Of a stretch of 64,000 bases of DNA, positions 1 through 8,991 are shown one piece after another. Each line of letters opens with the position of its first letter. Position 1 is the first letter of the stretch. The translations under genes were made by a program, and so were the position numbers. The DNA lies in contig JAVVVE010000002.1 in the NCBI GenBank assembly GCA_036652815.1, forward strand, positions 62,001-126,000. Direction: 5' to 3'. This stretch comes from SZUA-378 sp036652815 (GTDB taxonomy: Bacteria > Bacillota > Clostridia > Lachnospirales > Lachnospiraceae). Below the pieces are notes generated by a model, which had not been told where the DNA came from, did no database searches, and saw nothing but the letters and a program-made list of their open reading frames with translations.

Positions 1-2311
1 ATGCCGATCCGATTCCCTGTTTGCTGTCAAGCTGTAGCTTACCGCCCATAGATGCAACGATGCTTTTACTGATAGCCAGTCCCAGTCCCGTTCCGTTGTG
101 CTGACTCGCCTGATCATTCACTTGTTCAAAGGCCTCAAAGATACGTTCCTGGTCTTTTGCAGCGATTCCCGTGCCACTATCCTCTGTTTTAAAAAATATC
201 GTTACCGTATTTTGATCGCTTGCTATTTCCTGCACCAGTTGTGTAATCGATTCTCCCGCCTTTGTAAATTTTAAGGCATTTGATAATAGATTGGTTAATA
301 CCTGACGCAAACGAAGGACATCTGTAGTTACTGTAGTATGGGTTACCTGTTCTATGAGCTGCAGCTTGACCCCTTTCATATCTGCCTGTTCTTTAAAGAT
401 ATTATGGATCTCCTGCAACACCGCGTGTAAGGAGAACGACTCATTCATCAACTGGAGTTTCCCATTTTCGATCTTTGACATCTCCAGAACATCATTCAGC
501 AGTGCTAATAAATACGTAGAGGCATCTGCTATCTTATCTAACTGCATCGCAATCTTCGGGGTCGCTTCTCCGGACATCTTCGCCAGGCTGGTAAGTCCCA
601 TGATGGCATTCATCGGAGTCCGAATCTCATGACTCATATGAGCTAAAAAGTCCGATTTTGTTCGATTAGCAGCTTCTGCCTGTGCAACCTCCAGATTGAG
701 AATCTTATTATGAATATGGTTACGAATAATCATCAATAAAACTATCCCAATTAAAAAACTGAATAGAACCACTAAGCATATGCATAGAATCGGTTGTGCA
801 TAGATAATCGTCTGCAGTGTGATAGGTTCATTCTCAATTGAGACATCATTAGACTCTTTAATCAGTCTGTTTTCTTTTGCTGTCATACTATTTAATGCTT
901 TGTTGATAATCGTAAAAAGTACCGTTGGGGTAGGACGTGCAAAAGCAAAAGAAATATCTGTAGCCTCAGCTCCCGAGGACATCACCATGATATTACGATA
1001 GCGATAGTTAGATAACCCTGCTTCCAATGTCGAGGTCAAATCTAATATAACATCCGCTTCTCCCGTATTCACAGCTTCCATACATGCCGCGAAATTGGGA
1101 TAATAGCGATAATATTCTAATTTGAATCTGGGGTTTGGTTTTCTGCCTGTTACCACTGCCGCTGTTAAATGTTCGGATGGATATTGCACTGATTTATTCT
1201 TGGCAGTAGCGGTCCCCAACTTAGCATATGGAAAAGTCAATACCAGTTGATATTCCTCTGCCACCTCTTCGCCATCGGGAAAGACACCTATCATATCTGC
1301 CTCTCCATTCTGCACCATATGGATAGAATCCTGGTAATTCTCTGCATAGACATAAGTGAATTTAAGACCGGTCTTCCTGCTCATTTCCTCAAGTACATCT
1401 ATCGTAATACCTTCATGTTCACTCTTTTCCTGCCCACAGACAAAAGGGTGCCATCTGCGAAGAAGTGCCACTCTGATTGGATTCGCATGTATCATATAAT
1501 CCTGTTCTTCTTTCGTTAATTCTAACTTCAGAATATTTTCTTCAGAATTATTTTGTTGGTGAATCATCTCCATAAACTCCGGCTCTACCTCTTCTATCAT
1601 CTGTAATGCCTGATCAAGAGCAGCGGTTAGTCCAATCTTTGATTTCGCGATGCCAAAATAATACGGTTCTGCATTGTAGGATGCTACGACCTTATAGATA
1701 TTCTTGCTCTGATATCCATTCCCCAGCATAAGATCTGCTTCTCCACTCTCTAGGCATCTCTTATATTGTTCGGTATCTTCATAATAAAGTAGTTCACAAT
1801 TTAATTCATTAAATCGCAGATAATTTTGCAGTCTGGTAATCGATGATTTTGCATGGGCATTTACCCCGATTTTTTTCCCTTGTAAGGTACGTGGATCTGA
1901 TCTTCCAATCTTTGTATTATCAACTAATGCAAAGAGATTACTTTTATTATATCCAATACTATGGGCGGAAAGATGATATTTTGATTGATTCTCTTCTCTA
2001 TCATACATACCGCCTACCAGATCTACTTTGCCACTCTCCAGATAGCTTTCCACATCTACCGGACTCAATTCCACAAATTCATAATTCCAATTGGTGTACT
2101 TGGCAACCTCTGTCAGATAATCAAAGATAACACCGCTTCTATGCCCCTGCTCATCGATGGTACTTAATCCTTCTGCCTGTGTATATCCCACTCTAATCGT
2201 CTCTGTAGCTGCCGGATTATCAGCAGCCTTACATGGTTTCGTGCAAACTATAACACAAGACAATAGTGACAGTCCTATCCCTGTCAATATCGCTATCATC
2301 TTGTGCTCCAT
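1..2311 (-). CDS. Sensor histidine kinase with two tandem SBP_bac_3 sensor domains (partial, C-terminus off window)
   Basis: Membrane sensor kinase, cut by the left edge. The N-terminus is hydrophobic (signal or anchor), followed by two successive periplasmic amino-acid-binding-type (SBP_bac_3) modules. A membrane segment is encoded near 735-810. Next come a HisKA H-box (SHEIRTPMN, near 640), an N-box (RQVLTNLLSNALKFT), a G1 box (DSGTGIA) and a G2 box (GTGLGLAIS). A receiver or HPt domain may follow outside the window. The frame is open upstream to the stop of the beta-helix gene. ATGs at 2362, 2311 and 2299 are possible starts; an AGGAGG abuts 2311 and lies 12 bases before 2299, so the start is uncertain. 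Its place beside a sugar importer and a glycosidase-like gene suggests ligand sensing, but the ligand is unknown. Confidence 0.85.
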   Translation of the reverse strand, partial: MEHKMIAILTGIGLSLLSCVIVCTKPCKAADNPAATETIRVGYTQAEGLSTIDEQGHRSGVIFDYLTEVAKYTNWNYEFVELSPVDVESYLESGKVDLVGGMYDREENQSKYHLSAHSIGYNKSNLFALVDNTKIGRSDPRTLQGKKIGVNAHAKSSITRLQNYLRFNELNCELLYYEDTEQYKRCLESGEADLMLGNGYQSKNIYKVVASYNAEPYYFGIAKSKIGLTAALDQALQMIEEVEPEFMEMIHQQNNSEENILKLELTKEEQDYMIHANPIRVALLRRWHPFVCGQEKSEHEGITIDVLEEMSRKTGLKFTYVYAENYQDSIHMVQNGEADMIGVFPDGEEVAEEYQLVLTFPYAKLGTATAKNKSVQYPSEHLTAAVVTGRKPNPRFKLEYYRYYPNFAACMEAVNTGEADVILDLTSTLEAGLSNYRYRNIMVMSSGAEATDISFAFARPTPTVLFTIINKALNSMTAKENRLIKESNDVSIENEPITLQTIIYAQPILCICLVVLFSFLIGIVLLMIIRNHIHNKILNLEVAQAEAANRTKSDFLAHMSHEIRTPMNAIMGLTSLAKMSGEATPKIAMQLDKIADASTYLLALLNDVLEMSKIENGKLQLMNESFSLHAVLQEIHNIFKEQADMKGVKLQLIEQVTHTTVTTDVLRLRQVLTNLLSNALKFTKAGESITQLVQEIASDQNTVTIFFKTEDSGTGIAAKDQERIFEAFEQVNDQASQHNGTGLGLAISKSIVASMGGKLQLDSKQGIGSA

Positions 2312-2383
2312 CCTCCTGTTGCCTCTATTGCTTTGCACTTTTACGATTGGTCTAATCTTCATCCGGCATCCTTCTATCAACAT

Positions 2384-4087
2384 TTATTTATCATCTTCTT
2401 CAAATGATGCAACATCATAGCATTCGGCCCATTTTCCCGGTTTTGCAAGGAATTGTTTGCTTTTGCACACTGTATTTCTCAAAAAAATAAGTTGTCCTAC
2501 ATGCTTCATATATAAGATGCGTTCATCAAACACTTTAAATTCATTATCTGTTATCTGAATCCGTCTATGATAGGGATGTCCTTCTTCCTCTATCACACTC
2601 GGTGTCGCTTGGATCGGCGCATGCCCCCAGTCCGACACATAGGCACAGTGATCAAAGATATTATTACTGATTGTGATATTGGTAGTTGCACCACTTTCAT
2701 ACCATCCGCTCGCATCACCTTCCATTAGGATCGCAGCCCCTGCATTTTGAAAAAGATTATATTCAATCAGGGTATTATCGGCACAGGTCAGCAATAATCC
2801 CCTTGCCCTGTTATTTCTAAAGATACAGTCATGGATATGCACCTTGGGAATCCAGTTTAGATTCTCAATTGCCATCCCTTCTTTGAGTCCTTCTATTACG
2901 TCTGTTGTTTTGATAAATTGGTATTCGCTGTTCAGACGATACCAGGTATCCACCTGCAATTCTCCCTTTTCAAGCAGCGTATCCGATTCTAAGAAACGTA
3001 CCTTGTCCCCACATTGTGCCATAGGTACACCTCTGTGCATATCATGTACCAGCCTAATGATAAACCCACGATCTGACAGTACCTTTTCCACTTTAGCATA
3101 GATACCATGGATATTCACTGCATCATCTAATTGATTCTCAAATACACATTGGCTGAGTTCAATCTTACCACCGCAATATACAAAATGCGTTGCATCTGCC
3201 GAGGCTGTAAAGATACGTGGATTCCATGGATTACGAATCACGCAGAATTGTTTCAACATAATATCTTTGGTATGCTCTGCCATAAAGGCAATCCCCAATG
3301 TATGATAGCAGTTTACCCTGATCATTTGAATGGATTCACTATTCGTCACATAGATGCCCGGATCTGTTCTTTTATGATGTCTGAGTACCAGCGTATTGTC
3401 AATTTTACATCGTGGAATAAATTCACCTTCGGTACGTTTAAATAATACCATATCTTCCTCTATTTTTGTACAGATAATATCTGTTTCTGTCGTTTCCCCT
3501 GAGCCCTTATTCATATAGACATCCAAAATGTCTTCCTCTGGAGCCTGTCTTTGTCTATTAAACTCCAACCATCCCCACAATTCCATATCATATTGATGGC
3601 TTTCCGGATCTTTTGCAAAATATAATCTGCCGTGAGCAACTTGAAATGGATATCTGCGATGATCTATATGAACCGTTACGGTAGACGCAGATGTGCTCAA
3701 AACCGTGCCTTCACTGTATGCAGGTCTTGCATAATCAATAGACAGGTCTTGCAGTAAAATATGATTTGCATGATCCACGTAGAATGGGATGCAATCCATA
3801 TAGAATAGCAGCATGGCTCCATTGCCTTCCACAGTCAATTGATCATATTGTGACAAATTAAAAATAACTCTTTTCGGAACATCCTCATGATGGTTCGAGA
3901 TATAAAGTAAGTGTTCTTCTGCATAATCCGGATGGAATTGATAGATACCCTGTTCTAATACCAGTATTAGTCCACTCTCACGGCGGTAGGTATCCAGTAG
4001 TTTTCTTAGCGCATACGTATTGTCTTTGTTCTCGGGTGTAATCCCATACTCTCGTAAGAGGATTCTTTTACTATTCATGCTTATCAT
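2384..4087 (-). CDS. Right-handed parallel beta-helix protein, GH110 (alpha-1,3-galactosidase)-like
   Basis: Protein of about 567 residues with the pattern of a right-handed beta-helix: repeated short strands with N, C and I/V ladders such as IHDCIFRNN, IEYNLF and ITISNNIF. The central segment DATHFVYCGGKIELSQC followed by LDDAVNIHGIY resembles the conserved core of family GH110, whose members remove alpha-1,3-linked galactose. That family assignment is inferred from motif memory, not a search. No signal peptide is visible, so it probably acts in the cytoplasm on sugars delivered by the neighbouring importer. ATG 4087 is chosen because AGGA lies 6 bases upstream; a TTG at 4102 and an ATG at 4078 are alternatives. 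The stop is followed directly by the open frame of the sensor kinase. Other beta-helix activities (lyase, epimerase) remain possible. Confidence 0.7.
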   Translation of the reverse strand: MISMNSKRILLREYGITPENKDNTYALRKLLDTYRRESGLILVLEQGIYQFHPDYAEEHLLYISNHHEDVPKRVIFNLSQYDQLTVEGNGAMLLFYMDCIPFYVDHANHILLQDLSIDYARPAYSEGTVLSTSASTVTVHIDHRRYPFQVAHGRLYFAKDPESHQYDMELWGWLEFNRQRQAPEEDILDVYMNKGSGETTETDIICTKIEEDMVLFKRTEGEFIPRCKIDNTLVLRHHKRTDPGIYVTNSESIQMIRVNCYHTLGIAFMAEHTKDIMLKQFCVIRNPWNPRIFTASADATHFVYCGGKIELSQCVFENQLDDAVNIHGIYAKVEKVLSDRGFIIRLVHDMHRGVPMAQCGDKVRFLESDTLLEKGELQVDTWYRLNSEYQFIKTTDVIEGLKEGMAIENLNWIPKVHIHDCIFRNNRARGLLLTCADNTLIEYNLFQNAGAAILMEGDASGWYESGATTNITISNNIFDHCAYVSDWGHAPIQATPSVIEEEGHPYHRRIQITDNEFKVFDERILYMKHVGQLIFLRNTVCKSKQFLAKPGKWAECYDVASFEEDDK

Positions 4088-4104
4088 TACCTTTCCTGTC
4101 AAAG

Positions 4105-4136
4105 ACAGCCTCCCGAAAATATAGTCGGCAGGCTGT
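4105..4136 (-). terminator. Stem-loop between importer operon and beta-helix gene
   Basis: ACAGCCT pairs with AGGCTGT, and an inner CCG/CGG extends the stem with one G-G mismatch, giving about 10 pairs. Only a short T run (CTTT) follows on the minus strand. It lies between the stop of the second permease and the start of the beta-helix gene, so it could be a weak terminator allowing read-through to the glycosidase and kinase. Confidence 0.5.
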
Positions 4137-4169
4137 TTATCCTTTGTTCTGTGTATTTATAATCTTAAT

Positions 4170-5048
4170 TTAGCCTTTAATAGCGCCACCTGTTACACCT
4201 GCGATAATCTTCTCAGACAAGAACAGATAGAGAATAAAGGTTGGTAAGAATACGATAACAACTGCTGCAAACATACCGCCCCAGTCTCCTGTATAACGCA
4301 TGGACTGTACCATATTGAACAGACCTACCGCAACAGGACGTACTTTACTCTTATTAGCAAAGAGCATACTCATAAAGTATTCATTCCATATTGTAATAAA
4401 GTTAAAAATTGTTACTGTGATGATACCGGGTTGTGCCAATGGTAACATAATCTTCCAGAAAGTCTTCATTGGAGAACATCCATCAATCGCCGCAGCCTCT
4501 TCATAGGTAAATGATAATTTCTTAAAGAATGCCAGCAGAAAAAATATCGAAAATGGTACATTCATCGCAATGTACAGGAAGATAATTAATGCCCTGTTAT
4601 TATTCATATCAAGTGCCGTTATAAGACTAAACAAAGGCATAATAATCATAATAACCGGAATCCCCAAGGCTAACGCAAACATATTCTGTATCATCGTATT
4701 AAGGCGAAATACAAAACGAGATAATACATAAGCCGCCGGTGCCGCAATCAAAATAATCAAGGTACAGGATACCAGTGTATAGATCATGGAATTTAGGAAG
4801 AATACACTAACATTCTGTGAGCTCCATGCATTGGCATAATTCTCAAAATGCAACCCTGTCTCATAAGCAAACATATGATCCGAGAATATCTCTGCCGATG
4901 TTGAGAAAGACGCACAGATAACCCATCCTATTAATACAAAGGTAAAAATAACCCAGATGCCGCATAGTACATAGCCGGGCATAAAGCGAATTTCTTTATT
5001 CCAGTTCCATCTCTCATGAACTTTCTTTTCTTTTTCTTTCTTAGCCAC
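4170..5048 (-). CDS. Carbohydrate ABC transporter permease (MalG type, CUT1)
   Basis: Integral membrane subunit of about 292 residues of a CUT1-type sugar importer. Six hydrophobic segments are visible. The permease EAA loop, EEAAAIDGCSPMKTFWKIMLP, lies in the second half and docks onto the ATPase subunit. It works with the adjacent MalF-type permease and the lipoprotein to import an unidentified oligosaccharide. No ATPase gene is in the window; CUT1 systems often share an MsmX-type ATPase encoded elsewhere. The GTG at 5048 is preferred because a GGGTGG ribosome site lies about 5 bases upstream; a GTG at 5057 is the alternative. The gene starts 12 bases after the preceding permease stops. Confidence 0.93.
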   Translation of the reverse strand: MAKKEKEKKVHERWNWNKEIRFMPGYVLCGIWVIFTFVLIGWVICASFSTSAEIFSDHMFAYETGLHFENYANAWSSQNVSVFFLNSMIYTLVSCTLIILIAAPAAYVLSRFVFRLNTMIQNMFALALGIPVIMIIMPLFSLITALDMNNNRALIIFLYIAMNVPFSIFFLLAFFKKLSFTYEEAAAIDGCSPMKTFWKIMLPLAQPGIITVTIFNFITIWNEYFMSMLFANKSKVRPVAVGLFNMVQSMRYTGDWGGMFAAVVIVFLPTFILYLFLSEKIIAGVTGGAIKG

Positions 5049-5060
5049 TAAGCCCACCCC

Positions 5061-6020
5061 CTATATCTCTGTATCGTCATTCTTGACGATGAAGTTCGTA
5101 AGCATAAATACCACGACAACTACAGCCGCCATAAGAACACCAATTGCTGCACCTGCACCGGAATTACGCACTGTAAGCGCTGAGGATGAGGAGCCAAATA
5201 CCATCTCATACATATAGTTAAGAGGCATCGATGTATTCTCCGACAGATTAACCGGACTGAATAACTGTCCCCATACGAAGAATCCAACCGTTGTTACTGT
5301 CCACATAACCAAATTGGTGCGGATAACACCACGTAAGAATGGTAATGTAATATAATAAAACTTTTGGAAAATAGTAGCACCTTCTATCGATGCTGCTTCA
5401 TAATAATCCATTCCAATAGATTCAATTCCACTCATAAAGATAAGCATATGATAGCCTACCATACCAAAACAATAAGCAATTAACATACTCCAGAATAACA
5501 TATTGGGACCGGTCCACATCAGAGGTGATCCCCCAAAGAAATTAATCACATTATTAAATAAACCATAATCCGGTTGATATACATAATTCAGCCACATCGT
5601 TCCCATTGCCACTGCCGACACTACATTCGGCAAATAAATAACACTTCTATAAAAAGATTTACCGCGCATACCACTTGTTAATACGATTGCAAAGAGCAAT
5701 GATAATATCATAACTCCTATGCCACCAAACAGCCATAACTTACCCATGTTCTGCATAGATTTTACAAAAAGATTGGATGAAAATATAAGAGCAAAATTTC
5801 CCAGTCCATTAAAAGTCCATGAAGAAATAGGATCCGAAACAGATTCTACACTAAAGAAGCTCATAATAATTGTTCTAACTGTCGGATATAAAAATACTAG
5901 GACATAGAGAATAACCGCCGGTGTTAAAAAGGTAATAATCATTCGATTACTTTTTCTTCTAAGTAGCGATTTGGAATTACTATTCAAATCAGCTTTTTTT
6001 GTTTTTGCATTCTGTGCCAT
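5061..6020 (-). CDS. Carbohydrate ABC transporter permease (MalF type, CUT1)
   Basis: First membrane subunit of the sugar importer, about 319 residues. A basic N-terminus (KSLLRRKSNR) precedes the first membrane segment, a long periplasmic loop follows it, and five further hydrophobic segments are visible. The EAA loop is DYYEAASIEGATIFQKFYYI. The start at ATG 6020 is set by GGAGAAGG just upstream; the frame is open further upstream without another good ribosome site. The gene is separated from the lipoprotein gene by 132 bases holding a stem-loop and two sets of short direct repeats. This arrangement is common where the binding protein must be made in excess of the permeases. Confidence 0.93.
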   Translation of the reverse strand: MAQNAKTKKADLNSNSKSLLRRKSNRMIITFLTPAVILYVLVFLYPTVRTIIMSFFSVESVSDPISSWTFNGLGNFALIFSSNLFVKSMQNMGKLWLFGGIGVMILSLLFAIVLTSGMRGKSFYRSVIYLPNVVSAVAMGTMWLNYVYQPDYGLFNNVINFFGGSPLMWTGPNMLFWSMLIAYCFGMVGYHMLIFMSGIESIGMDYYEAASIEGATIFQKFYYITLPFLRGVIRTNLVMWTVTTVGFFVWGQLFSPVNLSENTSMPLNYMYEMVFGSSSSALTVRNSGAGAAIGVLMAAVVVVVFMLTNFIVKNDDTEI

Positions 6021-6040
6021 GAAGACCTTCTCCTCCAATC

Positions 6041-6066
6041 TGATTCTATCTGATTCTATCTGATTA
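6041..6066. repeat. Short tandem repeat (unit TGATTCTATC)
   Basis: Two perfect copies of a 10-base unit plus a partial third, just upstream of the ribosome site of the MalF-type permease gene. It could alter leader length by slippage, but no function is evident. Confidence 0.7.
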
Positions 6067-6076
6067 TAAGTAAAAC

Positions 6077-6102
6077 GGCAGTGGCACATTCATGTCACCG
6101 CC
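6077..6102 (-). terminator. Intercistronic stem-loop after the binding-protein gene
   Basis: Read on the minus strand, a GC-rich arm starting GGCGGTG pairs imperfectly with CCACTGCC around a TGAA loop, and GTTTTACTT follows. It lies between the lipoprotein and first permease genes. Such hairpins often stabilise the 3' end of the binding-protein mRNA and lower permease expression; that role is inferred. Confidence 0.55.
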
Positions 6103-6130
6103 ATTCACTTACTTTACTGTATCATACTAC

Positions 6131-6152
6131 TTATTGATTACTTATTGATTAC
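6131..6152. repeat. Short tandem repeat (unit TTATTGATTAC)
   Basis: Two perfect 11-base copies directly after the stop codon of the binding-protein gene. The stop region itself begins a third partial copy (TTATT). They probably arose by replication slippage. Confidence 0.7.
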
Positions 6153-7493
6153 TTATTTCTGCATTGCAGCTGCAAATCCCTTTGCATCCATAGAACCTTC
6201 AATCATCTTAGCTAAGTTAGTTTTAAGCTTAGCATTGACATCAGCATCATCTTCCATACCAACTGCCCATGATAAACGATTTGTTGTGCTGTCAAGAACT
6301 GCTTTTGCATCAGCAAGTTGTACAGGCCATACAGCATCATTAGCCATAGGAACGCCCATAGACTCATCTGCTAACTTCTGATCCCATTCGCCGGTAACCA
6401 TGTATTGAATAAATGCAAATGCTGCGTTTGGATATTTGGAATCTTTATTGATAGCAAAACACTGGGAACCGAATTGATTGGATTCACCACCGTCACCACC
6501 ATCTGCGATAGGTCCCGGAAGAGCCATAGCACCCCAGTTGAAATCTGCAGGAGCTTGTCCTTTGATTTCGTTAGGTAACCATGTTCCATTTAAGTACATT
6601 GCTACAGAACCATTAGCGATATCGCTTTGTCCTGCCGGATATACATTACCTGCTGCTTTTGGATCAATATAACCTTTTTCAACTAATACCTGAATTGCTT
6701 CTGCTGTTTTAAGAACTGCAGGATCTGTAAATGTCTTGTCTGCTGCAATCTTAGCGGTTGCATCAAATCCGATTGTACGATCCATCATATAGCCAAAGAA
6801 TGCTGCCATATATGCATCATCTACTGTAAGCGGAATCTTGCCGGATGCTTTGATTGCTTCACAAGCTGCAAGGAACTCATCCCAAGTCTTAGGTACTGCT
6901 GTAATCTTAGCTTCATTAAAGATGTCTTTGTTGTATAATACAACGAAAGTAGATGGCTGATAAGGGATAGCCTTTAAAGAACCGCCGCCAACTTTTTTAG
7001 CTAAGTCAATCATAGTAGCATTTAATTTGCCGTCAAGACCGGATGCTGCATATAAATCATCCAATGTCATTAGGTAATTGCCCCATGTGTTGTTAACTCT
7101 CTCGATATCTTCATCAAAAATATCGATGGTCTCGCCTGCATCCAATGCCGGCTGTAAAGTCTTACGTGTCTCTCTTGAACCAAACTGTGCTTCAACTTTA
7201 ACGCCTGTCTCTTCTGTAAATGCATCGATAGCTTCTTGAATAACTTTACCCTGTGGCTCTGTCTCACCCCACATTGACCAGTATACTAATTCTGCTCCGT
7301 CTTCGATTGCAAGTCCAGCTGCAGGTGCTGCTGCATCTGTTGCAGGTGCTGCTTCTGTTGCTGCAGGTGCTGCTTCTGTTGCTGCAGGTGCTGCTGATTC
7401 AGCCGGTGCTGTTTCTTTTGGTGCACCACAACCTACCAATGATGCTGCTACCATGCTGACGCACAGTAAAGTACTTAAAAGTTTCTTTTTCAT
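6153..7493 (-). CDS. Sugar ABC transporter substrate-binding lipoprotein
   Basis: Extracytoplasmic binding protein of 446 residues (SBP_bac_1 type). The signal peptide MKKKLLSTLLCVSMVAASLVG ends in a lipobox (LVGC), so Cys22 should carry the lipid anchor. A low-complexity Ala/Pro/Thr/Glu linker made of repeats such as AAPAATE follows to about residue 60. The globular part has family features such as ELVYWSMWGE near its start and MYLNGTWLPNEIKGQ in the second half. It is the first gene of the importer operon, upstream of the two permeases. The ligand cannot be read from sequence. The start is supported by GGGAGGA upstream of the ATG. Confidence 0.94.
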   Translation of the reverse strand: MKKKLLSTLLCVSMVAASLVGCGAPKETAPAESAAPAATEAAPAATEAAPATDAAAPAAGLAIEDGAELVYWSMWGETEPQGKVIQEAIDAFTEETGVKVEAQFGSRETRKTLQPALDAGETIDIFDEDIERVNNTWGNYLMTLDDLYAASGLDGKLNATMIDLAKKVGGGSLKAIPYQPSTFVVLYNKDIFNEAKITAVPKTWDEFLAACEAIKASGKIPLTVDDAYMAAFFGYMMDRTIGFDATAKIAADKTFTDPAVLKTAEAIQVLVEKGYIDPKAAGNVYPAGQSDIANGSVAMYLNGTWLPNEIKGQAPADFNWGAMALPGPIADGGDGGESNQFGSQCFAINKDSKYPNAAFAFIQYMVTGEWDQKLADESMGVPMANDAVWPVQLADAKAVLDSTTNRLSWAVGMEDDADVNAKLKTNLAKMIEGSMDAKGFAAAMQK

Positions 7494-7782
7494 TTCTTAT
7501 TCCTCCCATTTTCAATTTGAGTTGACCTGATAAAAATCTATCCGCAACCTATGTGTCCATTCTAATACAATCTCAAGTCCTTTTCTTTATCCTATTGCAT
7601 TCTTAATTTGCACAATCTGCATCTTTTTGGTTATTTTTTGTATATTTTTGTGCATTTCAATCGTTCATATGTACATCTTACACAAAGACATTGGAATTGT
7701 CCTATGCAATTCTCAATGTCTTTGGGCATTTGTTGTAATAATTAAATATATTTAACTACTGATTGTATAGATGGCAGCTATC
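7494..7782. other. Intergenic region before the importer operon
   Basis: 289 bases with no gene. It must hold the promoter of the importer operon (minus strand), but I see no convincing -35/-10 pair. The only strong element is a hairpin at 7684-7723, listed separately. The remainder is AT-rich. Confidence 0.6.
7684..7723 (-). terminator. Long inverted repeat, possible terminator of the AICAR formyltransferase gene
   Basis: AAAGACATTG plus GAATTG pairs with CAATTC plus CAATGTCTTT: 16 pairs, a 7-base loop and one unpaired T. It lies 60 bases past the stop of the formyltransferase gene. Only TTT follows on the minus strand, so it is either a weak terminator or a palindromic operator of the importer operon. 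Confidence 0.5.
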
Positions 7783-8961
7783 CTAGTGATGGAATAAACG
7801 GATCCCGGTAAATGCCATTGCCATATGATATTGATTGCAGCATGCAATCACATCATCATCTCGTACAGAACCTCCCGGCTGTGCCACATATGTGACGCCA
7901 CTCTTATGTGCTCTTTCAATGTTGTCACGAAATGGGAAAAAGGCATCAGACCCCAGTGCAACCTGATCCATCTGATTCAGCCATGCTCTTTTCTCTTCCG
8001 AAGTAAAGACCGGTGGTTTTACTTTAAATACTTGCTGCCAAGCTCCTTCTGACAATACATCCATATATTCCTCACCAATGTAATTATCAATGGCATTATC
8101 TCTGATGGCACGTCCTATGGTATCTGTAAATTGCAGATTTAATACTTGTGGTGACTGACGTAAGAACCAGTTATCCGCCTTACTGCCTGCCAGTCTGGTA
8201 CAGTGTACACGAGACTGCTGTCCTGCACCGATACCGATTGCCTGTCCATCCTTTGCATAGCAAACTGAATTGGACTGTGTATACTTTAAGGTAATGAGTG
8301 AAATCAACAGATCCATCTTGCCTGCCTTTGGAATCTCCTGATTTTGTGTCACGATATTCTGCAGCAAATCGTCCTGAATCAATAATTCATTCCGTCCCTG
8401 TTCAAAAGTAATGCCAAACACATCTTTATGTTCTATCGGTTCCGGTATATAGTCAGCATCAATCTGAATCACATTATAGCTGCCTTTTTTCTTGGCACAC
8501 AAGATTGCAAGTGCTTCCGGTTCATACCCCGGTGCAATCACCCCATCTGATACTTCCCGCTTAATAAGCTTGGCAGTAGAGACATCACAGATATCGGACA
8601 ATGCTATAAAATCACCATAAGATGACATCCTGTCTGCACCTCTGGCTCTGGCATAAGCACACGCCAAAGGTGATAGCTCTGAAAAATCATCTACCCAGTA
8701 GATTTTAGCAAGGGTATCACTTAACGGCAATCCCACTGCTGCACCTGCCGGGGAGACATGTTTAAAAGAAGTGGCTGCCGGCAATCCCGTCGCCTGCTTT
8801 AATTCTTTTACCAATTGCCAGCCATTCAATGCATCCATAAAATTAATATATCCGGGTCTGCCACATAATACTTGTATCGGTAACTCTTCTCGATTATTAC
8901 AATATATCTTAGCCGGTTTTTGATTGGGATTACACCCGTATTTTAGCTCTAATTCTTTCAT
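7783..8961 (-). CDS. Stand-alone AICAR formyltransferase (phosphoribosylaminoimidazolecarboxamide formyltransferase)
   Basis: Catalyses the penultimate step of IMP synthesis, moving a formyl group from 10-formyl-THF to AICAR. At 392 residues it corresponds to the C-terminal AICARFT part of bifunctional PurH and lacks the N-terminal cyclohydrolase (MGS-like) domain. The catalytic Lys-His pair is seen in SFKHVSPAGAA. Family segments such as TLKYTQSNSVCYAKDGQAIGI, GAGQQSRVHC and SDAFFPFRDNIERA are intact. An AGGAG ribosome site precedes ATG 8961. It is co-transcribed with and 30 bases downstream of the PurO-type cyclohydrolase gene, which supplies the missing activity. Confidence 0.92.
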   Translation of the reverse strand: MKELELKYGCNPNQKPAKIYCNNREELPIQVLCGRPGYINFMDALNGWQLVKELKQATGLPAATSFKHVSPAGAAVGLPLSDTLAKIYWVDDFSELSPLACAYARARGADRMSSYGDFIALSDICDVSTAKLIKREVSDGVIAPGYEPEALAILCAKKKGSYNVIQIDADYIPEPIEHKDVFGITFEQGRNELLIQDDLLQNIVTQNQEIPKAGKMDLLISLITLKYTQSNSVCYAKDGQAIGIGAGQQSRVHCTRLAGSKADNWFLRQSPQVLNLQFTDTIGRAIRDNAIDNYIGEEYMDVLSEGAWQQVFKVKPPVFTSEEKRAWLNQMDQVALGSDAFFPFRDNIERAHKSGVTYVAQPGGSVRDDDVIACCNQYHMAMAFTGIRLFHH

Positions 8962-8991
8962 ATTTTGAATCTCCTTGTATTCTTAGGCAGT

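Noticed and set aside
7783..8961. Truncated bifunctional PurH pseudogene
   Set aside because: It has its own ribosome site and intact catalytic motifs, and a PurO gene supplies the missing step, so it is a natural stand-alone enzyme.
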